Shown here: positions 31,002-40,066 of the stretch, one piece after another | Position numbering within the stretch: the first letter of the stretch is position 1 | Layout of the letters: each line of letters starts with the position of its first letter | NCBI GenBank assembly: GCA_014190515.1 | Contig: BJGN01000002.1 | Location: 1 to 51,215 of the forward strand | Direction of reading: 5' to 3' | Origin: Bacteroidota bacterium | Lineage (GTDB): Bacteria > Bacteroidota > Bacteroidia > Chitinophagales > Saprospiraceae | DNA length: 51,215 nucleotides | Translations under genes and position numbers: made by a program | Notes under the pieces: generated by a model | Database searches by the model: none | What the model saw: the letters and a program-made list of their open reading frames with translations, nothing else | What the model was told of the DNA's origin: nothing

Positions 31002-32131
31002 TTAGAAAAGATGTGAAAGGGGCATTTATTCAATGGTTCAGTATTTGATTTTTTCCAGACTGGATTATTATAATAAAAATTTGGGCTTAATACTTTATTT
31101 TCAAATGAAGTATGAAAAACCTTCATAGTTGATCCAGCGTTAGGTGGGACAATCCAACTCCAATCAGCCATAACTTCTCTTCCCAACTTCTTTTCCTGCT
31201 GAATAAATTTCATAAACTGATGGGAAGATTCATGATGATCAGCTATTGAAACACCTTCTTTATCAAAAGACGTTTTTACGGCATAATTTAATTCAATTAA
31301 GGCTCTGTCCTTCCAAAACATATCTTTTCCAGAAATATTCAATCCAATGGCTGCAGCAACTTTAGGTAATTGATTAAACCTGTCTTCATCTCCAAAGTTT
31401 CTGGAACCAATTTCGGTTACCATATACCAACCATTAAAAGGAGCAGAAGGGAAGTGAATACCACCAATTTCCAGCACCATATCAGAAATAACAGGCAGTG
31501 CGTTCCATTTTAAGTTTAAATCATTGAAACCTTCATATTCAGGATGCTGAATGGCAACCTCTTTTACTAAATGAGCTGGTAGTTCAAAAAAAAGAGGTTT
31601 TTTATCTTCAAATTGAAAAACGACAGGTAAAACATCAAATGCTGTACCTTTTCCTTTCCAGCCCAAAGAGAGACAAACATCAGTAAAATCCAATTGAGCG
31701 GGATCCCCAATTATTTGCCCATTTTTTTTATAAGCAGCATACCTTATTAATTGACTGTTCCAAAATCTCAATGGAGCCATTCCTTCTGGTGATTCCGGAG
31801 GAAAAATAGTGATATATGGTTTTATTTTTCCATTACCCGTAGCAAATTCCAGGTGTTTAAAAACGGCCGTTTTAACTTCCTCAAAGGTACTGATTGATCT
31901 GCCATCAGCTACTTTCAGAGATTTCCAAAAAAGTCTTCCAATGCACCGATTACTATTTCTCCAAGCAACACAAGCACCAAAGTTCAATTCATCTAATGTA
32001 AGTTTGTACGTCCCCGACAACTCAATTTCTTCATAAACTTCTGAAAGTCTTTTATCAAGATTTATACGGTGGGTTTCTGTATAAAATTGAGTCAAAAATT
32101 CAGTGGCATTTTTGTGTAACAAGTTCACCAA
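30995..32131 (-). CDS. nos: bacterial nitric oxide synthase oxygenase
   Basis: 378 residues, oxygenase domain only, as in Bacillus and Deinococcus bNOS, with no flavin reductase part. Oxidises L-Arg to citrulline and NO with haem and a pterin. C63 in AWRNSNRCIGRLFW is the haem thiolate ligand. Ile215 (ALPVIS) sits where bacterial enzymes have Ile and animal ones Val, a site linked to slow NO release. E240 in NGWYMVTEIG binds the substrate guanidinium. ADWSWIVPP (W324, W326) is the pterin/dimer face. Val239 is odd: almost all NOS have Gly here (WYMGTE). No N-terminal zinc hook. Convergent with the rhodopsin and divergent from menI with a 141-base gap. Confidence 0.95.
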   Translation of the reverse strand: MVNLLHKNATEFLTQFYTETHRINLDKRLSEVYEEIELSGTYKLTLDELNFGACVAWRNSNRCIGRLFWKSLKVADGRSISTFEEVKTAVFKHLEFATGNGKIKPYITIFPPESPEGMAPLRFWNSQLIRYAAYKKNGQIIGDPAQLDFTDVCLSLGWKGKGTAFDVLPVVFQFEDKKPLFFELPAHLVKEVAIQHPEYEGFNDLNLKWNALPVISDMVLEIGGIHFPSAPFNGWYMVTEIGSRNFGDEDRFNQLPKVAAAIGLNISGKDMFWKDRALIELNYAVKTSFDKEGVSIADHHESSHQFMKFIQQEKKLGREVMADWSWIVPPNAGSTMKVFHTSFENKVLSPNFYYNNPVWKKSNTEPLNKCPFHIFSKK

Positions 32132-32272
32132 TAATGAAATTTAAGCTGTTTATAATTAAATTTACCTTACAACAAAGCAAATAGTTTATATGTTTATTAG
32201 CGAATTTAAAATTCACTATTAAATAATTGAATAACTTGCATTATCAAATTAATACAGTATAAAAACTTCACT

Positions 32273-32704
32273 ATGATATGGAAACAGCCTACCAATGAGA
32301 TAGTCATCAACAAAATGGGTAAGAACACTTTAATGGAAGCTTTAGGCATTCAGGTAATTGAAGTGGGCCCAGATTTTATAAAGGCAACTATGCCCGTAGA
32401 TCATAGAACGGTTCAACCTTTTAGAATTCTTCATGGAGGAGCCAGTGTTGCCCTGGCAGAATCACTGGGTAGTTTTGCCGGAACACTTTGTCTCGAAAAT
32501 TTAAGTACCCATACTATAGTTGGTGTGGAGATAAATGCAAATCATTTAAAAGCAGTAAAAGAAGGCGAACCGCCTGTAGTTGGGACGGTAAAACCTATAA
32601 GAATCGGTAAAACCATCCAGGTTTGGCAAATAGATATTTGTAATGCAAAAAACCAATTAACTTGTACATCAAGAATAACTTTAGCCGTTATTCCCTTAAA
32701 ATAA
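32273..32704 (+). CDS. menI: hotdog thioesterase, MenI/YdiI type
   Basis: 143 residues, single hotdog domain. It starts MIWK like E. coli YdiI and keeps the whole active site: Q48 and H54 in QPFRILHGGAS, and E63 in ALAESLGS, the same numbering as YdiI. It probably hydrolyses 1,4-dihydroxy-2-naphthoyl-CoA in menaquinone synthesis; related PaaI-like aromatic acyl-CoA activity is possible. VGVEINANHLKAVKEG matches the family's central strand. ATG at 32273, shares the upstream gap with nos, and is followed after 4 bases by the choice-of-anchor-B gene. Confidence 0.86.
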   Translation: MIWKQPTNEIVINKMGKNTLMEALGIQVIEVGPDFIKATMPVDHRTVQPFRILHGGASVALAESLGSFAGTLCLENLSTHTIVGVEINANHLKAVKEGEPPVVGTVKPIRIGKTIQVWQIDICNAKNQLTCTSRITLAVIPLK

Positions 32705-32708
32705 TTTT

Positions 32709-35129
32709 ATGAAAAAATGGTTGTTTTTTATCCTTTTTGTTCCAATTTTCCTCCATTCTCAGGATGTGGTCAAGTATCAAAATAATTATGGTACCACTGA
32801 TATAAATTTGAAACGTTTGAGCCAAACCGATGAATATTCTCAATATAACGACATTTGGGGATTTGTTGGAAAAGACGGAATAGAATATGCTATTTTAGGT
32901 ACTACTACAGGAACTGCCATTTATTCATTAAAAGATCCAAAAAATCCAAAAAGAGATACTTTCATACCTGGTAATACCTCCATTTGGAGGGATATGAAGT
33001 CATTTAAAAACCATGTTTATGTTACGGCTGATCAAGGAAACCAAGGAGTACTAATTATTAATATGGCAGAAGCTCCCAACAAAATTACGTTTAAATATAG
33101 CCGTTTACCGGCTCCAACTTCTGTTAATCCAGGCAATGTAGGCAACTGCCATAACCTGTGGATTGATGAAAAAGGATTCATGTACTTATCAGGATGTTCC
33201 CCACAATCCGGAGGTGTTTTAATGTATGATTTAAATGCAAATCCTGACGAACCTACCTTCGTAGGTGCCTCTGACGCTGTTTACAGCCACGACAATTACG
33301 TTCGTAATGATACCTTATATAGCGCTGAAATATATGCTGGCAATTTTTCAGTATATCATATAAAGGATAAAAAAAATATTGTCAAATTAGCATCACAACC
33401 TACCACTACCCGATTTACACACAACGTCTGGCTATCGGATGATCATAAATACCTGTTTACAACCGACGAAAAGCCTCAGGGTAAAGTCGATGCTTACTTT
33501 GTTGGAAATCCTTCCGATATAAAATTATTACATAGTTTTCGACCCCCTGTTTTACTAAACCAAAACTCCCTACCTCACAACACTCATTTTATTAAAAATG
33601 CTAAAGGTAGCTTTATTGTAACCTCCTGGTATGACGAAGGAGTTTCTGTAGCAGATGTTTCTGACCCATCCAATATGGTAGAAGTAGGCATTGGTAGAAC
33701 CACAAAAGGCGGAAATGGCTGCTGGGGTGCTTATCCATTCCTTCCATCTGGTCTCATTCTTGCCAGCGATATGGATAATGGCCTTTTTGTATATGAACCA
33801 AATTACACCCGGGCGGCTCGTATTGAAGGTATAGTACTTGATTCAGTCACGAAAACACCTGTTAATGGAGCTAAGATTTCCATAGAAGGCTTAATAAATA
33901 GAGAAATACTGTCCGATGGCTTTGGACGCTTTAGAACGGGAACCCCGGAAACTGGCAATATAAATATTGTGGTAAGTAAAAATGGTTTTGAATCAAAAAG
34001 GATAACAAAACTACTTTCAAATTCATTTTCATTGAAAAATGATACCATTTATTTAGCACAAATGCCTACATCAAACCTAGGAGGAAGAATCATTTCTAAT
34101 GAATCTGGTTTACCCGTTTCAAACGCAGAAGTAGGTTTATTCAAGGAGGGTAATTTATCGATAAATACAAAAACGGTAGAAAACGGATCATTTTCGTTAA
34201 CAAATATCATTCCTTCATCCTATCAATTTTCAGCAGGTAAATGGGGTTATAAACCTTTGACTTTTAAAAGCATAACGCTTCCTTTCAATCAAAGTATTAG
34301 TGAAAAACTGCTGAATGGTTATACAGATAATTTCAATTTTGACCTTGGCTGGACGGTAACAAATACAGCAACGGCTGGTAAGTGGGAAAGAGGCACGCCA
34401 ATTGGTACTAAATATAACGAAGTAGCTGCTGCTCCTTTTAATGATAGTCAAAATGATGAAGGAAATTATGCCTTTGTAACTGGAAATATAGGCGGTGACG
34501 CAGGTATTGGGGATGTAGATAATGGCCTTACCATTTTACATTCTCCCTCAATGAATTTTATACCAAACAGCCAAATAAATTTAAGCGTCGATGTATGGTT
34601 TTTTAATTCGGGCGGTACTACCGCACCTGATGATACCTTGTATATTTACGCAACTAATGGGCTTGGTGATTCCATTCTAATTTACAAACATTCTGAAAAC
34701 ACCAGAATTTGGACTACTTTATTCATAAATGGTTTAGATAAAAAAATAAAAATTGGTAATCAGAATAAAATACACTTTATTGTTGGAGACAAAAGTACAA
34801 ATGCCCATTTGGTAGAAGTGGGTATTGATAATTTCAAAATTGAACAAACACTGCAAACAAATGTCCAAAATATTTTAAAACATAAGGCCTTTACAATTTA
34901 TCCTAACCCAGGAAAACTTGAAGCGATGATACAATTTGACGAAAAAGAACAAAATAGGACTGGAATCATTGCTCTTTACAATCAAAATGGGCAATTACAA
35001 GAACAATTTAAGGTTGATGGTCAGAAAAATATCAGGCTCGGTAGGGACGTTATACCTGGTTTATATATCATACTTTGGCAGAATGAAAAAGGATATGCAC
35101 AAATAGAAAAATGGATTAAAATGGAGTAA
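32709..35129 (+). CDS. T9SS type A sorted choice-of-anchor-B propeller protein
   Basis: 806 residues. After the signal peptide (MKKWLFFILFVPIFLHSQ), residues about 25-370 form the choice-of-anchor-B LVIVD-like propeller (YNDIWGFVGKDGIEYAILGT, then YLSGCSPQSGGVLMYDL, VYSHDNYVRNDTLYSAEIY, SLPHNTHFI and GCWGAYPFLPSGLILASD). Two carboxypeptidase-regulatory-like domains follow (RIEGIVLDSVTKTPVNGAKI; LGGRIISNESGLPVSNAEV), then a jelly-roll-like module. The last 80 residues are a type A sorting domain (AFTIYPNPGKLEAMIQF ... GLYIILWQNEKGYAQIEKWIKM). It is exported by T9SS and probably lipid-attached at the surface. 4 bases after menI, though a functional link is unlikely. Confidence 0.9.
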   Translation: MKKWLFFILFVPIFLHSQDVVKYQNNYGTTDINLKRLSQTDEYSQYNDIWGFVGKDGIEYAILGTTTGTAIYSLKDPKNPKRDTFIPGNTSIWRDMKSFKNHVYVTADQGNQGVLIINMAEAPNKITFKYSRLPAPTSVNPGNVGNCHNLWIDEKGFMYLSGCSPQSGGVLMYDLNANPDEPTFVGASDAVYSHDNYVRNDTLYSAEIYAGNFSVYHIKDKKNIVKLASQPTTTRFTHNVWLSDDHKYLFTTDEKPQGKVDAYFVGNPSDIKLLHSFRPPVLLNQNSLPHNTHFIKNAKGSFIVTSWYDEGVSVADVSDPSNMVEVGIGRTTKGGNGCWGAYPFLPSGLILASDMDNGLFVYEPNYTRAARIEGIVLDSVTKTPVNGAKISIEGLINREILSDGFGRFRTGTPETGNINIVVSKNGFESKRITKLLSNSFSLKNDTIYLAQMPTSNLGGRIISNESGLPVSNAEVGLFKEGNLSINTKTVENGSFSLTNIIPSSYQFSAGKWGYKPLTFKSITLPFNQSISEKLLNGYTDNFNFDLGWTVTNTATAGKWERGTPIGTKYNEVAAAPFNDSQNDEGNYAFVTGNIGGDAGIGDVDNGLTILHSPSMNFIPNSQINLSVDVWFFNSGGTTAPDDTLYIYATNGLGDSILIYKHSENTRIWTTLFINGLDKKIKIGNQNKIHFIVGDKSTNAHLVEVGIDNFKIEQTLQTNVQNILKHKAFTIYPNPGKLEAMIQFDEKEQNRTGIIALYNQNGQLQEQFKVDGQKNIRLGRDVIPGLYIILWQNEKGYAQIEKWIKME

Positions 35130-35359
35130 TCATAAACCTATGGATAGTATGGTTTTATTGCAAAGATTTCCAGTCAGAAAAGTTAACAAGCAATTTCAGC
35201 TGTTAAACTCCCCAGGGATTTTTTTAAAATCTTTCTTATGAATGATCAAGCTCCCAAATCATACCATTTAGTAAAAACTCAAATGAGTTTAAAACTAATG
35301 TTGTTTATACCAATATTAAAATGATTAAATCTAAGTATCTGTAAGAAAAAATGATTTAA
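35130..35359. other. convergent intergenic region with no gene seen
   Basis: 230 AT-rich bases between two convergent genes. Neither strand holds a plausible ORF. A short palindrome AAACTCAAATGAGTTT at 35275-35290 is the only symmetry noticed and is too tight for a good terminator. Frames downstream of the protease stop do not look like a lost sorting domain. Confidence 0.6.
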
Positions 35360-37261
35360 CTACTCATTTACAGAGGCTGAATTATTAATATCTCCGGCTT
35401 TTACTCCAATAAAATCTTTATCAAGAATGGGGGATTGAAGATTCTGGACCATAAAGGCGTTTAAATTAAGCCCTAAAAGAGGAGCAGTAATATTCATAAA
35501 ACCATTCTCAAATGGTACAAATTGCCATATTGGCACTTTTTCAAAACTGGTAGTCATTCCTAACAGGGCACGTTTTAATAAAATAAGATCAGAGGTGGAA
35601 ATGCTCCCTGAATTATTCACGTCAGCAGCCAACATTTTAAATGGACTTTTTAAGATTTCCCTGTTGAGAATATGCTTTTGAACCTGCAATAAGTCAAAAG
35701 TAGATAAGCCATTTAATATTGAACTGGATTTGGCAAAATCAAGGATATAATTTTTACCTGTTGATAGACCAGAAAATGAGTAATTGCCTTGAGCATCAGA
35801 AACGGTAGAGACAGAAAAACCATTATCTCCAATCAATAGCACGTTTGTGTTTGGGATAGGTGTATTGGTTTCTGTATATATAACGCCAGCAACCCTTCCA
35901 TTTTCAACCATTGGGTTATCTAACCCCATGATTTGCATGGAATCAGATAAAATGGGGTCTAGCCAGTCTTTTAAACGAGTGGACGGTGTTCCTCCACCTT
36001 CCCAAGACAAGGAGAAACGCGAATAATAACCACTTGAGACAGCACAATTTGCTGATCCACCATGTAAAAGACCCGTTAATTGATTTGATTCATTGAGTAA
36101 GGCGCAACCGGAAGAACCTATTTCAAATGAACCGAAGGTATATTGAACTATAAAATGATGATTTGCAGGTGATATTCTGTTATTATCCCATTTAATAGTA
36201 TTGGTGAATACAGGCGCTGGATGATTTGAAATAGCTATTTTTTTGATGTCCCCTTTTGGATGATGCGCCATTTTACTCTTCTGAGGACCAATCGCAGACC
36301 TATTCCATCCTAAAAAATAAGGTTTGAAAGAAGAAGGAATTGACCCGGAGAGCTCAAACAACAAAATATCATTTTCTAGCCTGCTTGCCAGTAATTTAGC
36401 TCCTTGAATATACGAAAAAACCGGCTCGGTAGTTGGCTGATTACATGTCTGAGATTGATAATTAAAATCGAATCTCCAAAAATCATACATAGGCGTATAA
36501 CCATCCTGGCAATGGAAAGCAGATAATACAAGAGGCTTCCCATCCTTTTTAGTATTATTTACCAAATTTCCTGTGCAAAAGCCAATACCTTCTTTAACCA
36601 CTACATAGATTCTACAAACACCATTTTTCTCCTTTTGAATGATATCTCCTTCGGGACAAATAATATTAGTATGACATGCTTCAGAAGCACCAAAACCTAA
36701 AGTTTCGCTATTTCCTTTGGAAACATCACTCACAATATTATCAAAAACAGGTTTGTATCCGATATCCATCCTAAAAATATGGATAACACTTTTAATATCA
36801 GTATTTGGTGGCTCAATTAGTTCTAATCTTATTTTATTAGAAGAAAAAAAGCCCAATAACTTTTTCTCTATTTTTCCCTCCGTCCCTATGAATCTTGACG
36901 AAGGGAAATCATTATTTTCTATAAAAACCGACAGAACAGCCCCATCTGATAAACTAAAAGTATCCAATAGAACGGCTAAAGCCAAGGCAAAATTTGAACC
37001 CTCAATAGTAAGATTCCAACGTCGGTAGCCACTTTGGTCTATAGACCATTTACCACTATTTTGCAAATTCAAATCAACAAGTACAGGAACTGATACCCTA
37101 TTTCCAGGCTGTAAACTATCAAATTTTTTAACTTCCACCCAATCTGGCTCGGGTAAAAGAAAATAATCATCATTTTGACTAACCTCCACAGGATTTTGAC
37201 AAAATCCCATGAATGGTATAATCGAAAGGAAAAAAAATATAATTTTTTGACCTGAATTCAT
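35360..37261 (-). CDS. secreted trypsin-like (lysyl endopeptidase-type) protease with dockerin-like end
   Basis: 633 residues. Signal peptide to about residue 21 (IIPFMGFCQ). Residues 1-190 form a pro-region. The S1-type protease domain spans about 195-440: H250 (VLSAFHCQDGY), D298 (LENDILLFEL) and S384 (IGSSGCALLNES) make the triad, and Cys pairs (C229/C251 etc.) suit the Achromobacter lysyl-endopeptidase group. A carboxypeptidase-regulatory-like domain follows (about 457-520, GRVAGVIYTETNTPIPNTNV). Next come dockerin type I-like calcium repeats: ADVNNSGSISTSDLILLKRALLG near 555, and a last AGDINNSASVNE at the very C-terminus. No T9SS sorting domain is seen, which is unusual for such a secreted protein. 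Third in the pullulanase run. Confidence 0.85.
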   Translation of the reverse strand: MNSGQKIIFFFLSIIPFMGFCQNPVEVSQNDDYFLLPEPDWVEVKKFDSLQPGNRVSVPVLVDLNLQNSGKWSIDQSGYRRWNLTIEGSNFALALAVLLDTFSLSDGAVLSVFIENNDFPSSRFIGTEGKIEKKLLGFFSSNKIRLELIEPPNTDIKSVIHIFRMDIGYKPVFDNIVSDVSKGNSETLGFGASEACHTNIICPEGDIIQKEKNGVCRIYVVVKEGIGFCTGNLVNNTKKDGKPLVLSAFHCQDGYTPMYDFWRFDFNYQSQTCNQPTTEPVFSYIQGAKLLASRLENDILLFELSGSIPSSFKPYFLGWNRSAIGPQKSKMAHHPKGDIKKIAISNHPAPVFTNTIKWDNNRISPANHHFIVQYTFGSFEIGSSGCALLNESNQLTGLLHGGSANCAVSSGYYSRFSLSWEGGGTPSTRLKDWLDPILSDSMQIMGLDNPMVENGRVAGVIYTETNTPIPNTNVLLIGDNGFSVSTVSDAQGNYSFSGLSTGKNYILDFAKSSSILNGLSTFDLLQVQKHILNREILKSPFKMLAADVNNSGSISTSDLILLKRALLGMTTSFEKVPIWQFVPFENGFMNITAPLLGLNLNAFMVQNLQSPILDKDFIGVKAGDINNSASVNE

Positions 37262-37296
37262 TAAAAAATAGAAGTTAGCAGTAAATACTACTTAGG

Positions 37297-37860
37297 TTAT
37301 AAATCTCCATATAGGAAACCAATGACTAAAAAATTTACTTCACGCACATCCATACGATAATCCTTTTTGAACCCCTTTCTGATTTTAGAGGAGGTTGCTT
37401 TCGACAATTCAGATTGATTTTCTGCCTCCTTTTGGGTAGCATTAATCATACCCGTGTTAGAATAATAGAATTTATTTTCAGTTAATGAATCATCTTGATA
37501 AATCAATTCCCTTAAATAAATTACTCTTCTGTTGTAAAGGAAAAACCATTGTTCAGTTTGTGCCTTTTGTGTTTTTATAACGACAGGAACACCTGCTAAA
37601 TTGTACAAAGTCATTTCAGCGAGGCCATCTACATGTTTTACGGTGATGGGACCTTTGACCTCATAATCATTCATTTCCTTTACAATTCTCTCAACCTCTT
37701 TCTCAATCAAAGGCACAGTTTCAGGACCAACATCTGTCATTTGAAAGACAGGAGGACTTTTTTCTGCTTCATTTTCAATACTTTCATCTGATTTACAACT
37801 ATAAAAAGCGCTGCAAATTAAAAATAAAAGTAACTGGTTTAAATTTGTGTAAAATTTCAT
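37297..37860 (-). CDS. lipoprotein of unknown function
   Basis: 187 residues with lipoprotein signal MKFYTNLNQLLLFLICSAFYSC (Cys22). An acidic linker (KSDESIENEAEKSPP) suggests export to the cell surface by the Bacteroidota lipoprotein export signal. The mature domain has a helix (ETVPLIEKEVERIVKEMNDY) followed by beta-strands (ITVKHVDGLAEMTLYNLAGV, EQWFFLYNRRVIYLRELIYQ). No family recognised. It lies 44 bases after pullulanase and 35 bases before the protease gene, all on the minus strand, so it may be co-transcribed with them. Confidence 0.75.
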   Translation of the reverse strand: MKFYTNLNQLLLFLICSAFYSCKSDESIENEAEKSPPVFQMTDVGPETVPLIEKEVERIVKEMNDYEVKGPITVKHVDGLAEMTLYNLAGVPVVIKTQKAQTEQWFFLYNRRVIYLRELIYQDDSLTENKFYYSNTGMINATQKEAENQSELSKATSSKIRKGFKKDYRMDVREVNFLVIGFLYGDL

Positions 37861-37904
37861 GGGATATAAATAATTAAAATAAAAATCGATGAGTTTTGAA
37901 CCAA

Positions 37905-39917
37905 TTACTCTTTAAGGTTTGGCTCAATAAGGTATTCGTCACATTGTAAGATAAGCATACTAAAGGGTTTAATTTTTGCAGTCCTACCCATAAAACCACC
38001 ATCTGGCTGAAGAAAAACATTTTGATCATCCACTACTGTTTTCCAATTTGCGTAAGGAAAGCTAACATTTTGGTCCTTGTCTGTGCCATTAATCATAACA
38101 TGAATATATTTCCAGGGTTCATTTGGCGCTTTCTCAATACTGTATTCAACTAATCCCTCCTTCGGTTCTTTAATAAACGTAATATGTTGTCGAATATCTG
38201 CCGAATTTCCTAACCTAAAAGCCGGATGCGTTTTCCTAAGTTGAATTAACTTTTGGATATAATCTACAACCACATTATTTGAGTCTTTCCTTACCCAATC
38301 CATTTGATTAATGGCGTCAGGAGATTCATAAGAATTTTCCACTCCGTTTTTCGTTCTTAAAAATTCAGAACCAGCATGCAAAAAGGAAATCCCCTGAGAT
38401 GTAAGCACAATGCCTAAAGCTAGTTTTTGCATAGAGGTTCTATCCTGTACTGAAACCATTGGATTAGCTATTTCCAGTCTATCCCACAAGGTATGATTGT
38501 CGTGACAGGACGCATAAACAACCGTTTGATTAGGTTCCACAGCCCAGGGTGCTTTAGTATAATTCACCTTATCATAATTGATTTGTGGGTGAAACACGCC
38601 CCCAACGATACCAAAACGAACGGACTCTGCCAAATCATGCTTTCCACTAATAAAACCCTTTTCAGAAGGAGTAAAGACATGACCTTTTAACCCATCTCTT
38701 ATTTCGTCAGAAAAAGCGGCAATGCCAGATAATCCTTTAATGTTTGATTTTATAGCTCTTTTATTGTCAGGTAAAGGGCTTCCTCCTGCAGTCCAGCCCT
38801 CTCCATATAAAAGAATATCCGGTTTCACTTTTATGAGTGTATCCCTAATAAGTTCCATAGTTTTCAGGTCATGAATACCCATTAAATCGAACCGAAAACC
38901 ATCAATATGATACTCGTTTACCCAGTAGAGTAAAGATTCAATCATAAATTTTCTAAACATAGGCCTTTCGGAAGCCGTTTCATTACCACAAGCAGAAGCG
39001 TTTGAAAAACCACCCTCGTTATTTTGTCGATAATAATAATTGGGAACCAACTGATTAAAAATAGAGTTTTCAGTATCCCCTGTGTGATTATAGACAACAT
39101 CGAGAATTATACCTATATTATTACTATGAAAGGATTGAATTAATTTTTTAAACTCATAAATCCTAACCACACCGTCATATGGATTAGTAGCATAGGAACC
39201 TTCAGGTACATTATAGTTTTTAGGATCATACCCCCAATTATATTGAGGGGTGGATTTAGATTCATCTAAAGATTTAAAATCAAAAGAAGGCAAAAGGTGA
39301 ACATGCGTTACGCCTAAATTTTTTATGTAATCGAGACCAGTGGGTAATCCCGTAGGAGATTTTGTTCCAACCTCTGTTAATCCTAAGAATTTTCCTTTAT
39401 TTACTATACCACTTTGAGGATGAATAGAGGCATCTCTGACATGAAGTTCATAAATTACTGCATCAGTCTGATATTTTAATACAGGACTTTTATCAAATGC
39501 CCAAAGGTCTGGATTTGTTTTCTCCAAATTCACAATCATACCTCTATCGCCATTCACTCCTACAGCTTTCGCGTAAGGATCAGGTACTTCATTTAACCAG
39601 GTATTTTTGTATTTTATTTTAAATGTATAATAGTAGCCCTCCCAATTACCGACAAGCTTATGCGTCCAATTACCCTTTATCTGTCTTTTTAAAGCTATGA
39701 CCTTCAATGGATTACCTCCATTTCCAGTCTTATAAAGCTGAAAAGAAACCTCAGTAGCGGTAGGAGACCAAACATTAATATTAACTTCATCACCATTCAA
39801 GATAACGCCTAAATCATCTCCGTCATAAACAGGATAATCAACAGAATTTTCATAAATTGTCTGGCTGTTCAATGATAATGAAATAATTAAAAAAATGAAC
39901 AGATATATTCCTTTCAT
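37905..39917 (-). CDS. pulA: secreted type I pullulanase (GH13)
   Basis: 670 residues. Signal peptide MKGIYLFIFLIISLSLNSQ. CBM48-like sandwich at about 25-120 (NVWSPTATEVSFQLY ... VPDPYAKAVGVNGDRGM). YNWGYDP at 226-232 is the type I pullulanase signature. The GH13 barrel has D344 as nucleophile (DGFRFDLMG), E373 as acid/base (LLYGEGW) and D473 (SCHDNHTLWDR). It cuts alpha-1,6 bonds in pullulan, glycogen or branched starch fragments. It is shorter than many Firmicutes forms but complete, with a C-terminal beta-domain. Probably periplasmic or surface. A TAnnTTTG box lies 22 bases upstream. No SusCD pair is present in the window. Confidence 0.93.
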   Translation of the reverse strand: MKGIYLFIFLIISLSLNSQTIYENSVDYPVYDGDDLGVILNGDEVNINVWSPTATEVSFQLYKTGNGGNPLKVIALKRQIKGNWTHKLVGNWEGYYYTFKIKYKNTWLNEVPDPYAKAVGVNGDRGMIVNLEKTNPDLWAFDKSPVLKYQTDAVIYELHVRDASIHPQSGIVNKGKFLGLTEVGTKSPTGLPTGLDYIKNLGVTHVHLLPSFDFKSLDESKSTPQYNWGYDPKNYNVPEGSYATNPYDGVVRIYEFKKLIQSFHSNNIGIILDVVYNHTGDTENSIFNQLVPNYYYRQNNEGGFSNASACGNETASERPMFRKFMIESLLYWVNEYHIDGFRFDLMGIHDLKTMELIRDTLIKVKPDILLYGEGWTAGGSPLPDNKRAIKSNIKGLSGIAAFSDEIRDGLKGHVFTPSEKGFISGKHDLAESVRFGIVGGVFHPQINYDKVNYTKAPWAVEPNQTVVYASCHDNHTLWDRLEIANPMVSVQDRTSMQKLALGIVLTSQGISFLHAGSEFLRTKNGVENSYESPDAINQMDWVRKDSNNVVVDYIQKLIQLRKTHPAFRLGNSADIRQHITFIKEPKEGLVEYSIEKAPNEPWKYIHVMINGTDKDQNVSFPYANWKTVVDDQNVFLQPDGGFMGRTAKIKPFSMLILQCDEYLIEPNLKE

Positions 39918-39939
39918 GAATTTATTCTTAGAATTTTGA

Positions 39940-39966
39940 CAAAGATAAACTTTATTATTTTAACAA
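39940..39966 (-). promoter_or_regulatory. promoter for pulA
   Basis: Minus strand shows TATCTTTG (39947-39940) and TTG at 39966-39964, with a 16-base spacer, one short of the common 17-23. ATG is 22 bases downstream. Confidence 0.5.
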
Positions 39967-40029
39967 AAAATTAACAGTTTGAAAAAAATGTAAATTCTCG
40001 ATAATAAAAGAAAATAAAGTTAAAAGACA

Positions 40030-40037
40030 TACATTTG
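40030..40037 (+). promoter_or_regulatory. -7 box for ppc
   Basis: TACATTTG, an exact TAnnTTTG, 29 bases before the ppc ATG. The nearest upstream TTG (39979) is too far away for the usual spacing. Confidence 0.42.
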
Positions 40038-40066
40038 TCGCAGCCTTAACCGCAATACTCAATTTT

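Noticed and set aside
35275-35290. AAACTCAAATGAGTTT palindrome as a terminator
   Set aside because: The loop is too small and no T-tract follows.
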